A DNA stretch of 36,973 bases from Natronohydrobacter sp. (GCA_020832555.1 JAFIEM010000026.1:1-36973); one strand, 5' to 3'; counted from the stretch's first letter, positions 1 to 9,994 are shown. Notes: generated from the letters alone by a model not told the origin. Translations and numbers: made by a program.

Positions 1-61
1 GACCTGTCGCGGTTTGGTGCCGCTCCTTTGATAGCGTAATGTGCAGCAAAGGAGATGACTC

Positions 62-316
62 ATGGGCACAGGAAGAACGGACGAATTTCGTAAGGATGCC
101 GTGCAAATTGCTCTGACAAGCGGGCTTTCGCGACAGCAAGTTGCGGATGATTTGGGTGTTGGAAAATCTACGCTGAACAAGTGGGTGACTGCGCATCGAG
201 ATACGGGCGTGGTTTCCTCTGAGGATCGCGACCTGGCTGCGGAGAACGAACGGCTTCGGCGCGAAAATCGCATCCTCAAGGAGGAGAGGGATATATTAAA
301 AAAAGGTCGTCATTGA
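62..316 (+). pseudogene. IS3-family transposase OrfA, 3' end disrupted
   Basis: This 84-codon frame starts after an AGGAG-like site and encodes the OrfA DNA-binding protein of an IS3-type element. It has a helix-turn-helix at about residues 10-45 (key stretch LSRQQVADDLGVGKSTLNKW) followed by a leucine-zipper-like segment (ENERLRRENRILKEERDILK). In relatives the protein ends in FFASQKP. Here that ending is present at about 351-371 but out of frame, because roughly 37 extra bases with a small inverted repeat (GCCATTG/CAATGGC) follow the A7 run at 298-304. The frame therefore ends early in GRH. The protein may still bind DNA, but the element is clearly decaying. Confidence 0.75.
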
Positions 317-370
317 TTGCGCCATTGGTTCAAGCAACAATGGCGACCAGTTCTTCGCGAGCCAAAAGCC

Positions 371-556
371 ATGAGGTTTCGGTTCGTCGAAGAACATCGC
401 GGGGCCTTCTCAATCGACCGGTTGTGCCGGGTGATGAATGTCCGCCCACGTGGACAGCGGGCTTTCCGCAGTCGCCCTGCCAGCCGCAGGCAGCGCATGG
501 CTATGGTGGTTTTGGCGCATATCAAGGAGCAGTCGCACTTGAGCTTGGGCAGCTAA
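371..556 (+). pseudogene. IS3-family transposase OrfB, N-terminal stub
   Basis: The ATG at 371 overlaps the stop of the out-of-frame orfA tail (ATGA), the usual OrfA/OrfB arrangement. The 61 residues begin MRFRFVEEHRGAF and run to HIKEQSHLSLGS, which matches the N-terminal region of IS3-group OrfB as I know the family. At the codon expected to be Tyr the sequence has TAA (554-556). The rve integrase core with its DDE residues is not found downstream. This is a non-functional remnant. Confidence 0.7.
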
Positions 557-811
557 CCGCTTGCTGGGCTATCGGCGCTCGTGAGGCAGTGGAAGGCAAC
601 GTGATGGGGCGGTTTGCCGCCTGTGACATAGCGGCATTGCACTTGAAGCATCCTGAAGTCGCCGACGGTCACGTTGCGCCCAAAAAGAATGAAAGCAACA
701 CCTGTGCCTGATTTGTCGTGTGCGGTCGTATCCCCCGCTTTCCGTTCCTTTCACGGCTGTAGCGGCAGGAGGTTCAACGCAACTTGCTCTCGAAATCGAC
801 GCATCCCCCCT

Positions 812-3800
812 TCAGGAAATGTATCTGGCAAGTTTGGCGATTGTGTCCAGCAAGGCCTCGCGCTGGATCGGCTTCATCAGAAATACATCGTCCGGTCGCA
901 GGCCGTTTCCGTTGATGGCCGCCTCGTTGGCGTAGCCTGACATGAAGACAATCTTAAGATCCGCCTGCAACTCCTTCAGCTTGCGGGCCAGCATGGGGCC
1001 TTGCAGGCTGCCCGGCATGACGACATCGGTCAACAGCACATCCGGGCGCTCGGTCATCTGATTGAAGATCGCCAGGGCCGCATCGCCAGAGTCGGCTTCG
1101 GTTACTTCGAAGCCTGCACCACGCAGCAAGCGAGCGACGACGCCCCGCACCTTTGGCTCATCTTCTGCAAGCAGAATATGCAGTCTGCCTGCATCCGTCT
1201 CAAACGCCTTTCCCGAGGCGGGCATGGGCGCGAGCTTGCGTTCGTTCGGATCAGCGGGCAGCAGCATGCTGATCGTCGTACCGACACCAACTTCGCTGTA
1301 GATGCGCAACAGACCACCGGATTGCCGCACGAAACCATCCACCATCGACAGACCCAGCCCCGATCCCAGATTCGGTGCCTTGGTGGTGAAGAAGGGCTCG
1401 ACAACGCGTGTGAGCGCATCTTTCGGAATGCCGTGGCCGGTGTCAGTCACCGCCAGCAAGATATATCTGCCAGGCTTCACATCTTCCTGACGCTCAATCC
1501 CATAGGAATCGGTCACGCGCTGATTGGCGGTCTCGATCGTCAATGTCCCGCCTTTGGGCATTGCATCTCGGGCATTGATCACCACGTTCAGTAGGGCGCT
1601 TTCCAAAAAGGACCGATCCACCTTTGGCGACCATAGCCCCGCCTGAAGGCTGGATTGCAGGTCGATTGTCTTGGGCAGAACCCGCGTGAACATCTGCCCC
1701 ATGCCAGCAACCATCTCATTGACATCAACTGTCTCTGGGGCCAACCGCGAGCGGCGCGCGAAACTCAGCAGACGTTGCGTCAATCCGGCCCCGCGTTTGC
1801 AGGTATCCACAATCTCGGCAGTGTAGTCATTCAGCTTGGGATCATCGGATGTCATCGCCAGCAATTCGGCATTGCCCATGATCACGGCCAGTAGGTTGTT
1901 GAAGTCATGTGCGATCCCACCCGAGATACGGCCGATCGACTCCATCTTCTGTGCCGTGTGCAGCTTGTCCTCGAGCAGGCGTTGCTCGGTCAGATCGGCA
2001 ACTGCGCCGACGATCTGTATGGCCTTGCCGGTCTCGTCACGCAAGGCGATAGCGCGCTCGGCGACATAGGCCCAACTGCCATCTGCACGCTGCATGCGGA
2101 ACTCGACATCGAAGCGTGATTTGCGGCTGTCGATGAAGGCGTCGCGCCCCGCCTTGACCCTGGGATAGTCTTCGGGATGGACTGTCCATTCCCAGGGTGA
2201 AGGAACCTTGTATGCGCCTTGGTAATCGAAGCCAAACCGGGTCTTGAACCCCTTGTCAAAAGTGATCGTGCCCTTGGCGACATCGAAATCGAACATCGCG
2301 TCCGCTGAGACTTCGAACATGGCGCGCAGTTTCTGTTGATCCTGCACCACATCCGTTACATCAGTCAGAAGCGAGACCCAATCCCCGCTTGCTGTCGGAT
2401 TGAAACGGACATTGAAAAGCGATCCGTCTGCCATCGAGACCTGTGTATTGACCGGGGCAGACTGATCGGCAGTCAGCGAGGCAATGGCCTTGTCGGGCGT
2501 CAGAAGCTGATTGCGTTCCTTCAATGCCTCAAGCAATTCGCGGCGCGTTACCCCTTCCTGTATCAGATCAGCAACTCCGGGATTGAGGTTGCGAAAGCGG
2601 CGGTTATGCAGGACCAGCCGCTGGTCTTCGTCATAAAGCGCAAAACCGCTCTCCAGGGCTTCGACGGCTTCGCGCAGTCGCGCTTCGGTCCGGCGGGTCG
2701 CGGTGATATCGTCCACTGTGCCAATGATCATCGTCGGGCGACCATCCTGATCGCGCAGGGCTGCGGATCGTTGAGTGACCGTTGCCCAGCTGCCATCCCC
2801 TCTGCGCAAGCGGTACTCGATATCAAAGCGCGACAGATCGCTGTTGATGAACGCGATAAATCCTGACTCAACCCGGTCGAAATCGTCAGGATGGATGAAA
2901 TCAGACCAGGCAAACGGCAACTGATGCTCACCAGCGATCGAAAGCCCGAAACAGGTATCATAGCCTTTGTTGAAAATGATCCTGCTTTCATCGTGATAAT
3001 ACTCGTAGCCGGCATCCGACGCGATTTCCGAGATGGTCAGGATCCGTTCCTGCTGCTGCATCAAACCTGATACGTCGTTCAGCACAGCCAAAATCTGAAC
3101 TGCCTTTCCATCGCCATCAAGGACGCAGATCGAACGGTCCTGGATATGCAGCAGTCGCCCGTCCTTGTGGCGTGTGCGGAACACAATCTCCAAGGGATCG
3201 GTCCAGACTTTCCCTTCTGCAAGACCACGAAAATCTTGCAGGCGGGCATCGCGATCTTCGGGTAGCATCATTTCAAAAAGCTCAAGGGCGCTTTTTGGCA
3301 TTTCTTCGGGGGCGAATCCGAACTGTTCCTTTACCGCGCCGCTCAATGTGACATTGCCAGTCGCGATATCCATTTCCACTACAACCTGCCCCGACAGATC
3401 CGCCAGCGCCTTCAATCTTTCGACACTGAGCCGCAGTTCCTCCTTGTCTCGAAGCAGCTTCGAGACATCCGTCAGGGCAACAATCACGCCCACCGCCCGG
3501 TTCTCGGCGTCGGTGATCGTCAAGGACCGATCCAGAAAATGAACAAAACGCCCATCAGCATGGCGCAGGCGATAGTTCAGTTCCAACGGCTCTGTCCAGA
3601 CATCTCCGCTGCGCAGGGCATCAAGGCCGCGCTCCAGGACAGGACGATCCTCTGGGTGCATCAGGTCAAGATACTCCCCTGCGGTCGCGGGCATCTCCTC
3701 AGGTGGTTTTCCCAGTGCTTTCTCGACCGCACCGCTGAAACTCATCCGGTCGGCAACAGGGTCATAATCAATGACCACCCGACCGCTTGCCCGCGCCAGC

Positions 3801-4543
3801 AGATCGCGCCGTTTGCGTTCCTCATGCCAGTCGGTGATATCGGTGAGCGTGGAATGGATCGCGGTTACGCGACCCGTCGCGTCACGCTCGGGCAGGAAGC
3901 GCTCGCGCACCATCGCATAGCTGCCATCCCCGCGCCGCAAGCGGAACTCGATCTCGGACACGCCTTGCGTGCTTTCGGCAAGATCATAGTAGCGGCGAAA
4001 GGCAAGGTCGCGATCTTCGGGATGGAAGTGGTCCACAAACGGCGTCGGCACAGTGTGGATGCCGGTCAGGTCGATCCCGAAGACTTGTTTCAACCCTGCG
4101 CCGAAATTGACCGTGTTCGTGATACGGCAATTGGAAAAACGTGCTTCTCTGCTCAGTCGTTCGAAGATCGCCGGGTTCGCGCGATCTGAAACCGCTGCGG
4201 TGACATCGCGCAAAACGGCGACCCGCGCATCAGCGCCTTCGCCTGCCGGGCTGAGCACCGCGTCAATTCTGGCCACTGCACCATCACCACGGGTCATGTC
4301 GAATGTCACATGTGTCACACCCGATCCTGACAGCGCCTGTTTCAACGCTGCGCGATCTGCGCCAGACACACAGCGAAGGCCCTGCTCCCATAGTTCTGCA
4401 AGCTGCTCCGGGCGATACGCCAGAACGGCCTCTGCTGTCTTGCTGCTCCAAATCTGTCCAGTTTCAAGGTCATGCCGGATAATGACAACCCCGCACAATT
4501 CGGCAGTCATTTCAAAGAGAGGCTCGCTGTCGGCGCATTGCAT
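812..4543 (-). CDS. Multi-PAS hybrid sensor histidine kinase with C-terminal receiver
   Basis: A 1243-residue sensor kinase with no obvious membrane segment, so probably a cytoplasmic sensor. I count about seven PAS or PAS-like modules: about 10-115, 125-240, 245-362, 375-495, 500-625, 635-745 (PAS_7 type, ESGFALYDEDQRLVLHNRRF) and 745-865. Several carry the PAS_3 pattern HPEDR...RRGDGS. A HisKA domain follows with phospho-acceptor His879 in GGIAHDFNNLLA. The HATPase has N-box NVVINARDAM, G1 DTGHGI and G2 GSGLGLSMV. A receiver at about 1125-1240 has the acceptor Asp1173 in LLTDVVMPG and Lys in FLMKP. The gene is divergent from a marR-like gene. The signal sensed cannot be read from the sequence. 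The start at 4543 follows a weak AAGGA, so a start slightly downstream is possible. Confidence 0.93.
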   Translation of the reverse strand: MQCADSEPLFEMTAELCGVVIIRHDLETGQIWSSKTAEAVLAYRPEQLAELWEQGLRCVSGADRAALKQALSGSGVTHVTFDMTRGDGAVARIDAVLSPAGEGADARVAVLRDVTAAVSDRANPAIFERLSREARFSNCRITNTVNFGAGLKQVFGIDLTGIHTVPTPFVDHFHPEDRDLAFRRYYDLAESTQGVSEIEFRLRRGDGSYAMVRERFLPERDATGRVTAIHSTLTDITDWHEERKRRDLLARASGRVVIDYDPVADRMSFSGAVEKALGKPPEEMPATAGEYLDLMHPEDRPVLERGLDALRSGDVWTEPLELNYRLRHADGRFVHFLDRSLTITDAENRAVGVIVALTDVSKLLRDKEELRLSVERLKALADLSGQVVVEMDIATGNVTLSGAVKEQFGFAPEEMPKSALELFEMMLPEDRDARLQDFRGLAEGKVWTDPLEIVFRTRHKDGRLLHIQDRSICVLDGDGKAVQILAVLNDVSGLMQQQERILTISEIASDAGYEYYHDESRIIFNKGYDTCFGLSIAGEHQLPFAWSDFIHPDDFDRVESGFIAFINSDLSRFDIEYRLRRGDGSWATVTQRSAALRDQDGRPTMIIGTVDDITATRRTEARLREAVEALESGFALYDEDQRLVLHNRRFRNLNPGVADLIQEGVTRRELLEALKERNQLLTPDKAIASLTADQSAPVNTQVSMADGSLFNVRFNPTASGDWVSLLTDVTDVVQDQQKLRAMFEVSADAMFDFDVAKGTITFDKGFKTRFGFDYQGAYKVPSPWEWTVHPEDYPRVKAGRDAFIDSRKSRFDVEFRMQRADGSWAYVAERAIALRDETGKAIQIVGAVADLTEQRLLEDKLHTAQKMESIGRISGGIAHDFNNLLAVIMGNAELLAMTSDDPKLNDYTAEIVDTCKRGAGLTQRLLSFARRSRLAPETVDVNEMVAGMGQMFTRVLPKTIDLQSSLQAGLWSPKVDRSFLESALLNVVINARDAMPKGGTLTIETANQRVTDSYGIERQEDVKPGRYILLAVTDTGHGIPKDALTRVVEPFFTTKAPNLGSGLGLSMVDGFVRQSGGLLRIYSEVGVGTTISMLLPADPNERKLAPMPASGKAFETDAGRLHILLAEDEPKVRGVVARLLRGAGFEVTEADSGDAALAIFNQMTERPDVLLTDVVMPGSLQGPMLARKLKELQADLKIVFMSGYANEAAINGNGLRPDDVFLMKPIQREALLDTIAKLARYIS

Positions 4544-4742
4544 TGAAAATGCTGTCCTTGAAATCGGGGTTGCGCAAATATCTGTTCAAACTGGAGCTTA
4601 TCGCCTTACCCGGCTTTCTTGCAAGAATGCGTCAGCAGATCGCCCTGCTCCTTTTTGATGCATTCAGCTTGCTTGTAGCAAATACTTGCAACAGCGGGCA
4701 TTCGGGTTCAGATTGTCGGGCGGGTAGGGATGCGGGACAAAC

Positions 4743-5168
4743 ATGGCAATCAATCATCGTGCTGATCTCGGGGCTGCACTCTTGATCGAACGCCTCGTGC
4801 GAGAGGCGTATTCCGAGCGCGGACCGGGGTCGATCACCCCATTGCAATGGGCGATCCTGCGCGCCTTGGGGCGCAGCGACGACTACTCCGCCACACAGGG
4901 ATGGATCGCGCGCTTTGTCAATGTGACCGCCGCCCCCGTCAGCCGATCCATTCGCGCGCTTGAACGGCACGGCGCGGTGATCACCCGGCGCGACCCGGAA
5001 GATGGCCGGCAGGTGATTGTCACGCTGACCCCATCGGGGCACGAATTGCTCGCGAAAGATCCGATTCTGACCATCAGCAGGCGAATCAGCGACTTGGAAG
5101 GCAACCAGAAGGTTGCGTTGCGCCACGCTTTGCAGCACCTTTTCCTTGCACCAGTCGTAACGGATTGA
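4743..5168 (+). CDS. MarR-family winged-helix transcriptional regulator
   Basis: A 141-residue protein of typical MarR size. The winged helix-turn-helix lies at about residues 35-105: ITPLQWAILRAL leads into the helices, VTAAPVSRSIRALERHG is the recognition region, and RRDPEDGRQVIVTLTPSG is the wing with the conserved Asp-x-x-Asp-x-Arg pattern. MarR proteins usually bind palindromic operators as dimers and respond to small ligands. A possible Shine-Dalgarno (GGGA) precedes the ATG. A response-regulator gene starts 5 bp after the stop, so the two are probably co-transcribed. The 199 bp before it separates it from the divergent hybrid kinase and probably holds promoters for both. Confidence 0.85.
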   Translation: MAINHRADLGAALLIERLVREAYSERGPGSITPLQWAILRALGRSDDYSATQGWIARFVNVTAAPVSRSIRALERHGAVITRRDPEDGRQVIVTLTPSGHELLAKDPILTISRRISDLEGNQKVALRHALQHLFLAPVVTD

Positions 5169-5172
5169 AGTC

Positions 5173-5544
5173 ATGGCGAGAATCCTTCTTGTAGACGATG
5201 ACTGCGCGATCCGTCGCGTTCTGTCACAGTTGCTGATCAAGGGCGGCCATGACGTTGCGCTCGCAGCCTCGCATGATGAAGCCCTGGCAGAACTGAGCAA
5301 CGGGCAGCCCGTTGACCTGTGCATTCTGGACTTCTGGCTTGGCACTGATAACGGTCTGAAACTGATGGAGAATATTCGCGATACGAAACCGGATATTCCA
5401 ATTCTCTTCCTGTCAGGTGGCAACGCGACTATTCCGCTGGAGGCGACAACCGCCTTGGCCGAAATGCAGGGAGCTTCCGAGTTCCTCTACAAGCCAATCG
5501 CCGCAGATGCATTGCTGCAAGCAGTCAGCAGACACGTCACATAG
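5173..5544 (+). CDS. Single-domain response regulator (CheY-like receiver)
   Basis: A 123-residue stand-alone receiver without an output domain. The conserved residues are visible: acidic pocket in LLVDDD (Asp8-Asp10), phospho-acceptor Asp53 in ILDFWLG, Ser81 in ILFLSGG and Lys107 in FLYKPIA. Such proteins usually act by protein-protein contact, as phosphorelay intermediates or as dampers for hybrid kinases. It sits directly between a MarR-type regulator and a hybrid kinase, with another hybrid kinase divergent, so a shared phosphorelay is a reasonable inference. No HPt domain, which such a relay would need, is seen in the window. Confidence 0.9.
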   Translation: MARILLVDDDCAIRRVLSQLLIKGGHDVALAASHDEALAELSNGQPVDLCILDFWLGTDNGLKLMENIRDTKPDIPILFLSGGNATIPLEATTALAEMQGASEFLYKPIAADALLQAVSRHVT

Positions 5545-5629
5545 CCAAGAATTCACACTTGCAGGATGCGGGTTGCTCCCATAATGTTGCTACTAGCAAT
5601 TAACAGAAGGGTAATTATGAGGCTTCATG

Positions 5630-5938
5630 ATGAAGACACTTGATGCTCTCCAGGAGGTGTCCCATGAAATGCAACTGCTCGCGCATTACCTTCGAATGGT
5701 GTCGCGCGATGGTGGGGCGGGCGCGGAAACCGCCGACAGGTTTTCGCGCAAGATTCTGGAATTACGGCACCAGATCGAAGAAGGACTTCAGATTCTCACC
5801 CCCGAGCTGAGGACCACTGCGGCCCCCTTTGGTCGCACATGGCCAGAGCCTGTTTTCGCATCTGCGCCACCACCGCAATGTGACAGCAGGCAAGGCAGCC
5901 AGCATGGGTTGTTTTGCCTACCCGAACAATCAGCATGA
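5630..5938 (+). CDS. Small coiled ORF upstream of and in frame with a hybrid kinase
   Basis: I do not recognise this protein of about 102 residues. A GAGG Shine-Dalgarno precedes two adjacent ATG codons at 5627 and 5630; spacing (7 bases against 4) favours the second. Residues 1-60 are charged, helical and coiled-coil-like (EVSHEMQLLAHYLRMV, FSRKILELRHQIEEGLQIL). The last 40 residues are low-complexity, with codon use less typical of the neighbours. The TGA at 5936-5938 is in the same frame as the kinase reading frame that opens at 5945. This could be a small signalling partner, or the true N-terminus of the kinase cut off by a nonsense codon. Confidence 0.5.
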   Translation: MKTLDALQEVSHEMQLLAHYLRMVSRDGGAGAETADRFSRKILELRHQIEEGLQILTPELRTTAAPFGRTWPEPVFASAPPPQCDSRQGSQHGLFCLPEQSA

Positions 5939-5944
5939 CGAGAT

Positions 5945-8900
5945 TTGCCCCTGCGACATGCTCCGATCCCTGATTTGCTTGAAAGCACATGTTGCACGAC
6001 GCAAGCGCGTGCTGACCTTGCGCGACTGACGTCGGCGCAGGCGCTCAGCCTTGGTGTGGTGGATGGCTTGCTCTCGGCTCCGCTCGAACAGCTAGATATG
6101 GCCATTCAGAACGCGCTGGCGCGGCTGGGCGAATTCTGCGGTTCGGATCGAAGCTATGTGTTCCTGCAAACGCGCCCTGACATCATCTGCAATACACATG
6201 AATGGTGCGCGCCCGGCATCACAGCGATGATCGACATGTTACAGGACATGCCGATGGACCTGATTGATCCATGGCACACACCCTTCGCACGTGACGGGCA
6301 CATCTACATCGCCGATGTTCTGGAACTCGAGGCGACCGATCCTTTGCGCGAAACCCTGGAAGTGCAGGGCATCCGCTCGCTTCTGGCCGTACCGCTTCTG
6401 GAGGACGGACAGATCGTCGGCTTCATGGGCTACGATTCCGTTGATCAGGTGCGCCGCTTCATGGAGGGCGAGATTTACCTGATCCGTTCGGTCGCCAATA
6501 TCGTCTCGACCCAGCTCACCCGCCGACGGATCGAGGCTGAAGTCCGCAACGAGCGAAGCCTCAAGGACCTTGAACAGGCACGTCTGCAAGCCACCTTCGA
6601 TGCCCTTCCGGATCTGGTCCTGGAGCTGGATGCCGACGGCCGGTTCACCGCCGCGCATAGCTCACCTGGCGCGCCGCCAAAGCTGCCCCCAGAGGTGTTT
6701 CTGGGCCGTCTGCCCGAAGAGGTCATGCCTGCCGAAATCGCAGCAACGGCCCGTCAGGCAATGCAGGACGCCACGCAACAGGGCTTTGCCAGCGGGTTGC
6801 GTTATCGCTGGGATCAGCCCGACAGCATTGGCTGGTTCGAAGCCTCTGCCGCAGTTCGGCCCGCGCCCACGCCCGGCGAAGCACCAGGCTACGTTTTCGT
6901 GATCCGTGACATCACCAAACAGGTCGAGGCCGAGAACAGATTGAGTGCCCGCGAGGCGCTCTATTCCGCGCTGGTCGAACTGTCTCCCATCGGGATCACC
7001 CTGACCGATACCAGGACGGGCGCTTTTCTGGACGCCAACCCCGCGCAACTGGCCCTGACAGGATACAGCCACGAAGAGTTGCTGAACCTCAGCTACTGGG
7101 ATGTCTCGACCATCGAAAGCGCGCCCAGCCAGACAAAAGAAGCGGCAGCCCTGCAAGAAACCGGCCGTTACGGTCCAATCGAAGCCACTTGCCTGCGCCG
7201 CGACGGAACGCAGCGCCCCTTGCGGCTGCGTGGCGTGCGGGTCCACGGGCGCGACGGGCAGGACCTGACCTGGAGCCTGATCGAGGATATCACCGAAGAA
7301 CGCGCGCAGCGTCTGGAACTGGAACGGTTGGGCGATGTGGCCAGATATACCAGAAACCTGGTGGTCATCACCGACTGCGAACGGCGGATCGAATGGGTCA
7401 ACCCCGCCTTCGAGGCACGGACCGGCTGGCGGCTGGACGAGGTGCGCGGCCACACACCCGGCAGCTTCCTGCAAAGCCACAGGACGGATCGCGCCACCAT
7501 TGCCCGGATCGCGCAAGCCCTGCATGCGCTGGAGCCGGTCGAGGCCGACATCCTGAACCGCAACCGCGCGGGTGAGGAATACTGGCTGCGGCTGGAAATC
7601 CAGCCCCGCTTCGATTCCGACGGCGCGCATATCGGCTTTATTGCCGTTGAGACAGACATCACCGCTTACAAGCGTCAGAATGACATCATGGCGGCGGTGG
7701 CCGCCTTCTCCAAGCATCTGCTGCAGAGCGAGGACACCGTCAACGCGCGCAACATGTTGCTGGAAGACATTGGTCGCGCGGCGCATGTCGACCGCGCGTA
7801 TGCGTTCCGGCTTGATACCCCCGTTGCAACTGACGACGGATCTGCAGCCTGGAACATCTCGCTGGATTTCGAGTGGTGCCGAGAGGGCATCACCCCGCAG
7901 ATCGACAATCCCGAATTGCAAGGCGCCGATCTGCTGAAGTTCGGTCGCGACCGCTGGGCGGCACGCTTCGCGCAGGGGCAGCCTGTCATTCTGGGGTCGC
8001 CCGAGCAGATGACAGAGCTTGAACGCGAGCACCTGTTGCCGCAGCAGATCCACGCGATCTGCGTCTTTCCCGTGATCACCGAGGGGCGCTGTGTCGCGTT
8101 GCTGGGTTTCGACATTTGCAGGACCGAAACGGACCGCCCATATGCCGGATGGACCCCCTCGGTTGCAAATGCCCTGATGACGGCGGCCAACAGCTATGCC
8201 GCAGCGCTTGAACGAAAGGCAGGACAGGCGCGGCTGGTTTCTGCCGTCGACTCCCTGAGTGATGGTTTCGTTCATTTCGACGCGCAGGAGCGCCTCGTGC
8301 TGGCAAATCGACGTTACCGCGAGTTGCACGCAGCAAATGCCGCTGCCATTGTGCCCGGTGCGCGGTTTGAGGATATCTTGCGGTCGGGCATCGCGCATGG
8401 CTGTTATCCCGATGCGGCTGGTCGTGAAGAGGATTGGCTTCAACAGCGGCTCGAGGCGTTCCGTGCCGCGCGGCCGATGGTGAACCGGCTTGCTGACGGC
8501 ACCGTGCTTCAGATCGTCGAGCACCCGACACAGGATGGCGGGCGGGTCGGGCTGCGCGTGGACATCACTGAAATCATCCGTGCCCGCGAAGCAGCCGAAG
8601 CTGCCAACCGGGCGAAGTCCGAGTTTTTGGCGAATATGAGCCATGAAATCCGTACCCCGCTCAACGGCGTTCTGGGCATTGCCGATCTCTTGGCAGATAC
8701 TGCGCTCGATGCCGAACAGGGGGCCATGCTGGACACTTTGCGCGAGTCGGGCTGGGGTTTGCTCGGACTGCTGAACGACATACTTGATCTTGCCAAGGTT
8801 GAAGCCGGGAAGCTGGAGTTGACATCGGGCAGGTTCGATCTGGATGACCTGATCGAGCGTGTCTGTGCCCTGCACCGAACCGGCGCGAGCGCCAAGGGTG

Positions 8901-9745
8901 TGGCGTTTCAGGTGCGCATGACACCCGATGCCCTGCCTGCGCGCATGGGTGATTTCGCGCGAATCGTGCAGGTGATGCACAATCTGCTGGGCAACGCTGT
9001 CAAGTTCACCCAGCAGGGCAGTGTCACACTTGACGCGGACGCCACCAATGAGCGCGCGGTGAGCTTCACGATCACCGATACCGGGATTGGCATGTCAGAA
9101 GAGCAGATCGCCAGTGCCTTCAACGCGTTCGAGCAGGCCGATGCCGGAACCACGCGACGCTTTGGTGGCAGCGGTCTGGGATTGACCATCGTTCGCAAGT
9201 TGCTGGGCCTGATGAACGGTGAAATCGCCATCCAGAGCGTTCCAGGCAAAGGTACGACGGTGCAGGTTCGCATCCCCATTCCCGTTGCTGAACACTTGGA
9301 CGACCCGTCGGCGTTAGTAAATTCGAAGGAAAATTCGTCACATAACGGTGCCCATCGCTTGCAAGGGTGCAAGGTTCTGGTCGCCGATGACGTTGCCACC
9401 AATCGCAAAATCTTGTCAGCCATGCTGACCAAACTTGGGGTGATCGCCGAATTTGCGTCGGACGGCCGCGAAGCTTGTGATTTGTGGCGTCGGGGGCATT
9501 TCGATCTTTTGCTGTTCGACATTTCCATGCCGGTCATGGATGGACTAAAGGCTTTGCGCGTGATCCGCGCAGAAGCCGAGGCGTCGAACCGTCCATGCCC
9601 TGTTGCGATCGCTGTTACGGCCAATGTGATGACAGATCAGATTGCACTCTACCGCGCAACGGGTTTCCAAGACACATTGCCCAAGCCCGTTCGGTTTCGG
9701 CAACTCGAAGACATACTGAGTCGCGTTTTTCCTCAAGATCAGTGA
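5945..9745 (+). CDS. GAF/PAS hybrid sensor histidine kinase with C-terminal receiver
   Basis: A kinase of up to 1266 residues. Domain order, counted from 5945: GAF about 45-190 (DRSYVFLQ), PAS about 205-320, PAS about 335-450, PAS about 455-580, second GAF about 585-760 (DRAYAFRL), PAS_7-type about 765-875, HisKA with His900 in [10 protein letters not shown], HATPase with N-box [12 protein letters not shown]1 DTGIGM and G2 [10 protein letters not shown], then a receiver at about 1141-1260 with Asp1192 in [12 protein letters not shown] and Lys in LPKPV. The architecture resembles BarA/RcsC-like hybrid kinases but without membrane segments. The start is uncertain: 5945 is a TTG with a poor ribosome site, and the first 35-40 residues look non-conserved, so initiation at 6055-6066 is possible. 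Confidence 0.9.
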   Translation: MPLRHAPIPDLLESTCCTTQARADLARLTSAQALSLGVVDGLLSAPLEQLDMAIQNALARLGEFCGSDRSYVFLQTRPDIICNTHEWCAPGITAMIDMLQDMPMDLIDPWHTPFARDGHIYIADVLELEATDPLRETLEVQGIRSLLAVPLLEDGQIVGFMGYDSVDQVRRFMEGEIYLIRSVANIVSTQLTRRRIEAEVRNERSLKDLEQARLQATFDALPDLVLELDADGRFTAAHSSPGAPPKLPPEVFLGRLPEEVMPAEIAATARQAMQDATQQGFASGLRYRWDQPDSIGWFEASAAVRPAPTPGEAPGYVFVIRDITKQVEAENRLSAREALYSALVELSPIGITLTDTRTGAFLDANPAQLALTGYSHEELLNLSYWDVSTIESAPSQTKEAAALQETGRYGPIEATCLRRDGTQRPLRLRGVRVHGRDGQDLTWSLIEDITEERAQRLELERLGDVARYTRNLVVITDCERRIEWVNPAFEARTGWRLDEVRGHTPGSFLQSHRTDRATIARIAQALHALEPVEADILNRNRAGEEYWLRLEIQPRFDSDGAHIGFIAVETDITAYKRQNDIMAAVAAFSKHLLQSEDTVNARNMLLEDIGRAAHVDRAYAFRLDTPVATDDGSAAWNISLDFEWCREGITPQIDNPELQGADLLKFGRDRWAARFAQGQPVILGSPEQMTELEREHLLPQQIHAICVFPVITEGRCVALLGFDICRTETDRPYAGWTPSVANALMTAANSYAAALERKAGQARLVSAVDSLSDGFVHFDAQERLVLANRRYRELHAANAAAIVPGARFEDILRSGIAHGCYPDAAGREEDWLQQRLEAFRAARPMVNRLADGTVLQIVEHPTQDGGRVGLRVDITEIIRAREAAEAANRAKSEFLANMSHEIRTPLNGVLGIADLLADTALDAEQGAMLDTLRESGWGLLGLLNDILDLAKVEAGKLELTSGRFDLDDLIERVCALHRTGASAKGVAFQVRMTPDALPARMGDFARIVQVMHNLLGNAVKFTQQGSVTLDADATNERAVSFTITDTGIGMSEEQIASAFNAFEQADAGTTRRFGGSGLGLTIVRKLLGLMNGEIAIQSVPGKGTTVQVRIPIPVAEHLDDPSALVNSKENSSHNGAHRLQGCKVLVADDVATNRKILSAMLTKLGVIAEFASDGREACDLWRRGHFDLLLFDISMPVMDGLKALRVIRAEAEASNRPCPVAIAVTANVMTDQIALYRATGFQDTLPKPVRFRQLEDILSRVFPQDQ

Positions 9746-9809
9746 TACGGTTCGTGTCGGCTATCGCGCACGCCTCGACTGATCCGAAGCAGTGCTGCAA
9801 TCTGCATAT

Positions 9810-9992
9810 ATGGCGGGTTCAATCATGTTGAAACTGTTCCAGATGCTGACGCAACCGCCGCTGACCGTGATCGCTTCTTTCATCGGGATCATCCTTGTCG
9901 TGGTGTTCTTCATCAACTCGTCGGATTCGGGCGGTCTCGTCATCGACACGATTGCGGCAGGGGGCTAGACCAATGCATCGGTCATCCCGCGC
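9810..9992 (+). pseudogene. Remnant of a BCCT-family (betaine/choline/carnitine) transporter
   Basis: A short frame from the ATG at 9810 encodes 52 residues, including a hydrophobic helix and the stretch FFINSSDSGGLVIDTIAAGG. That corresponds to the highly conserved FF-x-T-S-x-DSG-x-L-V-x-D...GG segment of BCCT transporters near the C-terminal third. A TAG at 9966-9968 stands where relatives have a Lys or similar residue, and the following codons (TNASVIPR) still resemble the family for about eight residues. Nothing of the roughly 450 upstream residues or the C-terminal helices remains. It lies between the kinase gene and the terminator of the DUF481 gene. Confidence 0.7.
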
Positions 9993-9994
9993 AT

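Larger units (their letters stand above)
1..560 (+). mobile_element. Degenerate IS3-family insertion sequence (left part only)
   Basis: This stretch carries the left part of an IS3-family element: a short leader (1-61), orfA (62-316) and the first 61 codons of orfB (371-556). The DDE catalytic part of orfB (roughly 200 further residues) is absent, and I cannot match the sequence after 556 to the family. The left terminal inverted repeat is probably at or just before base 1, so the true left end cannot be defined. Both reading frames are damaged, so the element should be immobile by itself. The assignment rests on family knowledge of the OrfA and OrfB N-terminal sequences. Confidence 0.8.

Noticed and set aside
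7310..7680. A LOV-type photosensory domain in the third PAS of the second kinase
   Set aside because: The region has GHTPGSFLQ where LOV domains need a Cys (GRNCRFLQ). It is an ordinary PAS domain.
6662..8980. A 772-codon open frame on the minus strand
   Set aside because: It lies antisense to the GAF/PAS hybrid kinase, whose domains are intact. High-GC coding DNA often leaves long antisense frames open, and the translation has no recognisable domain.
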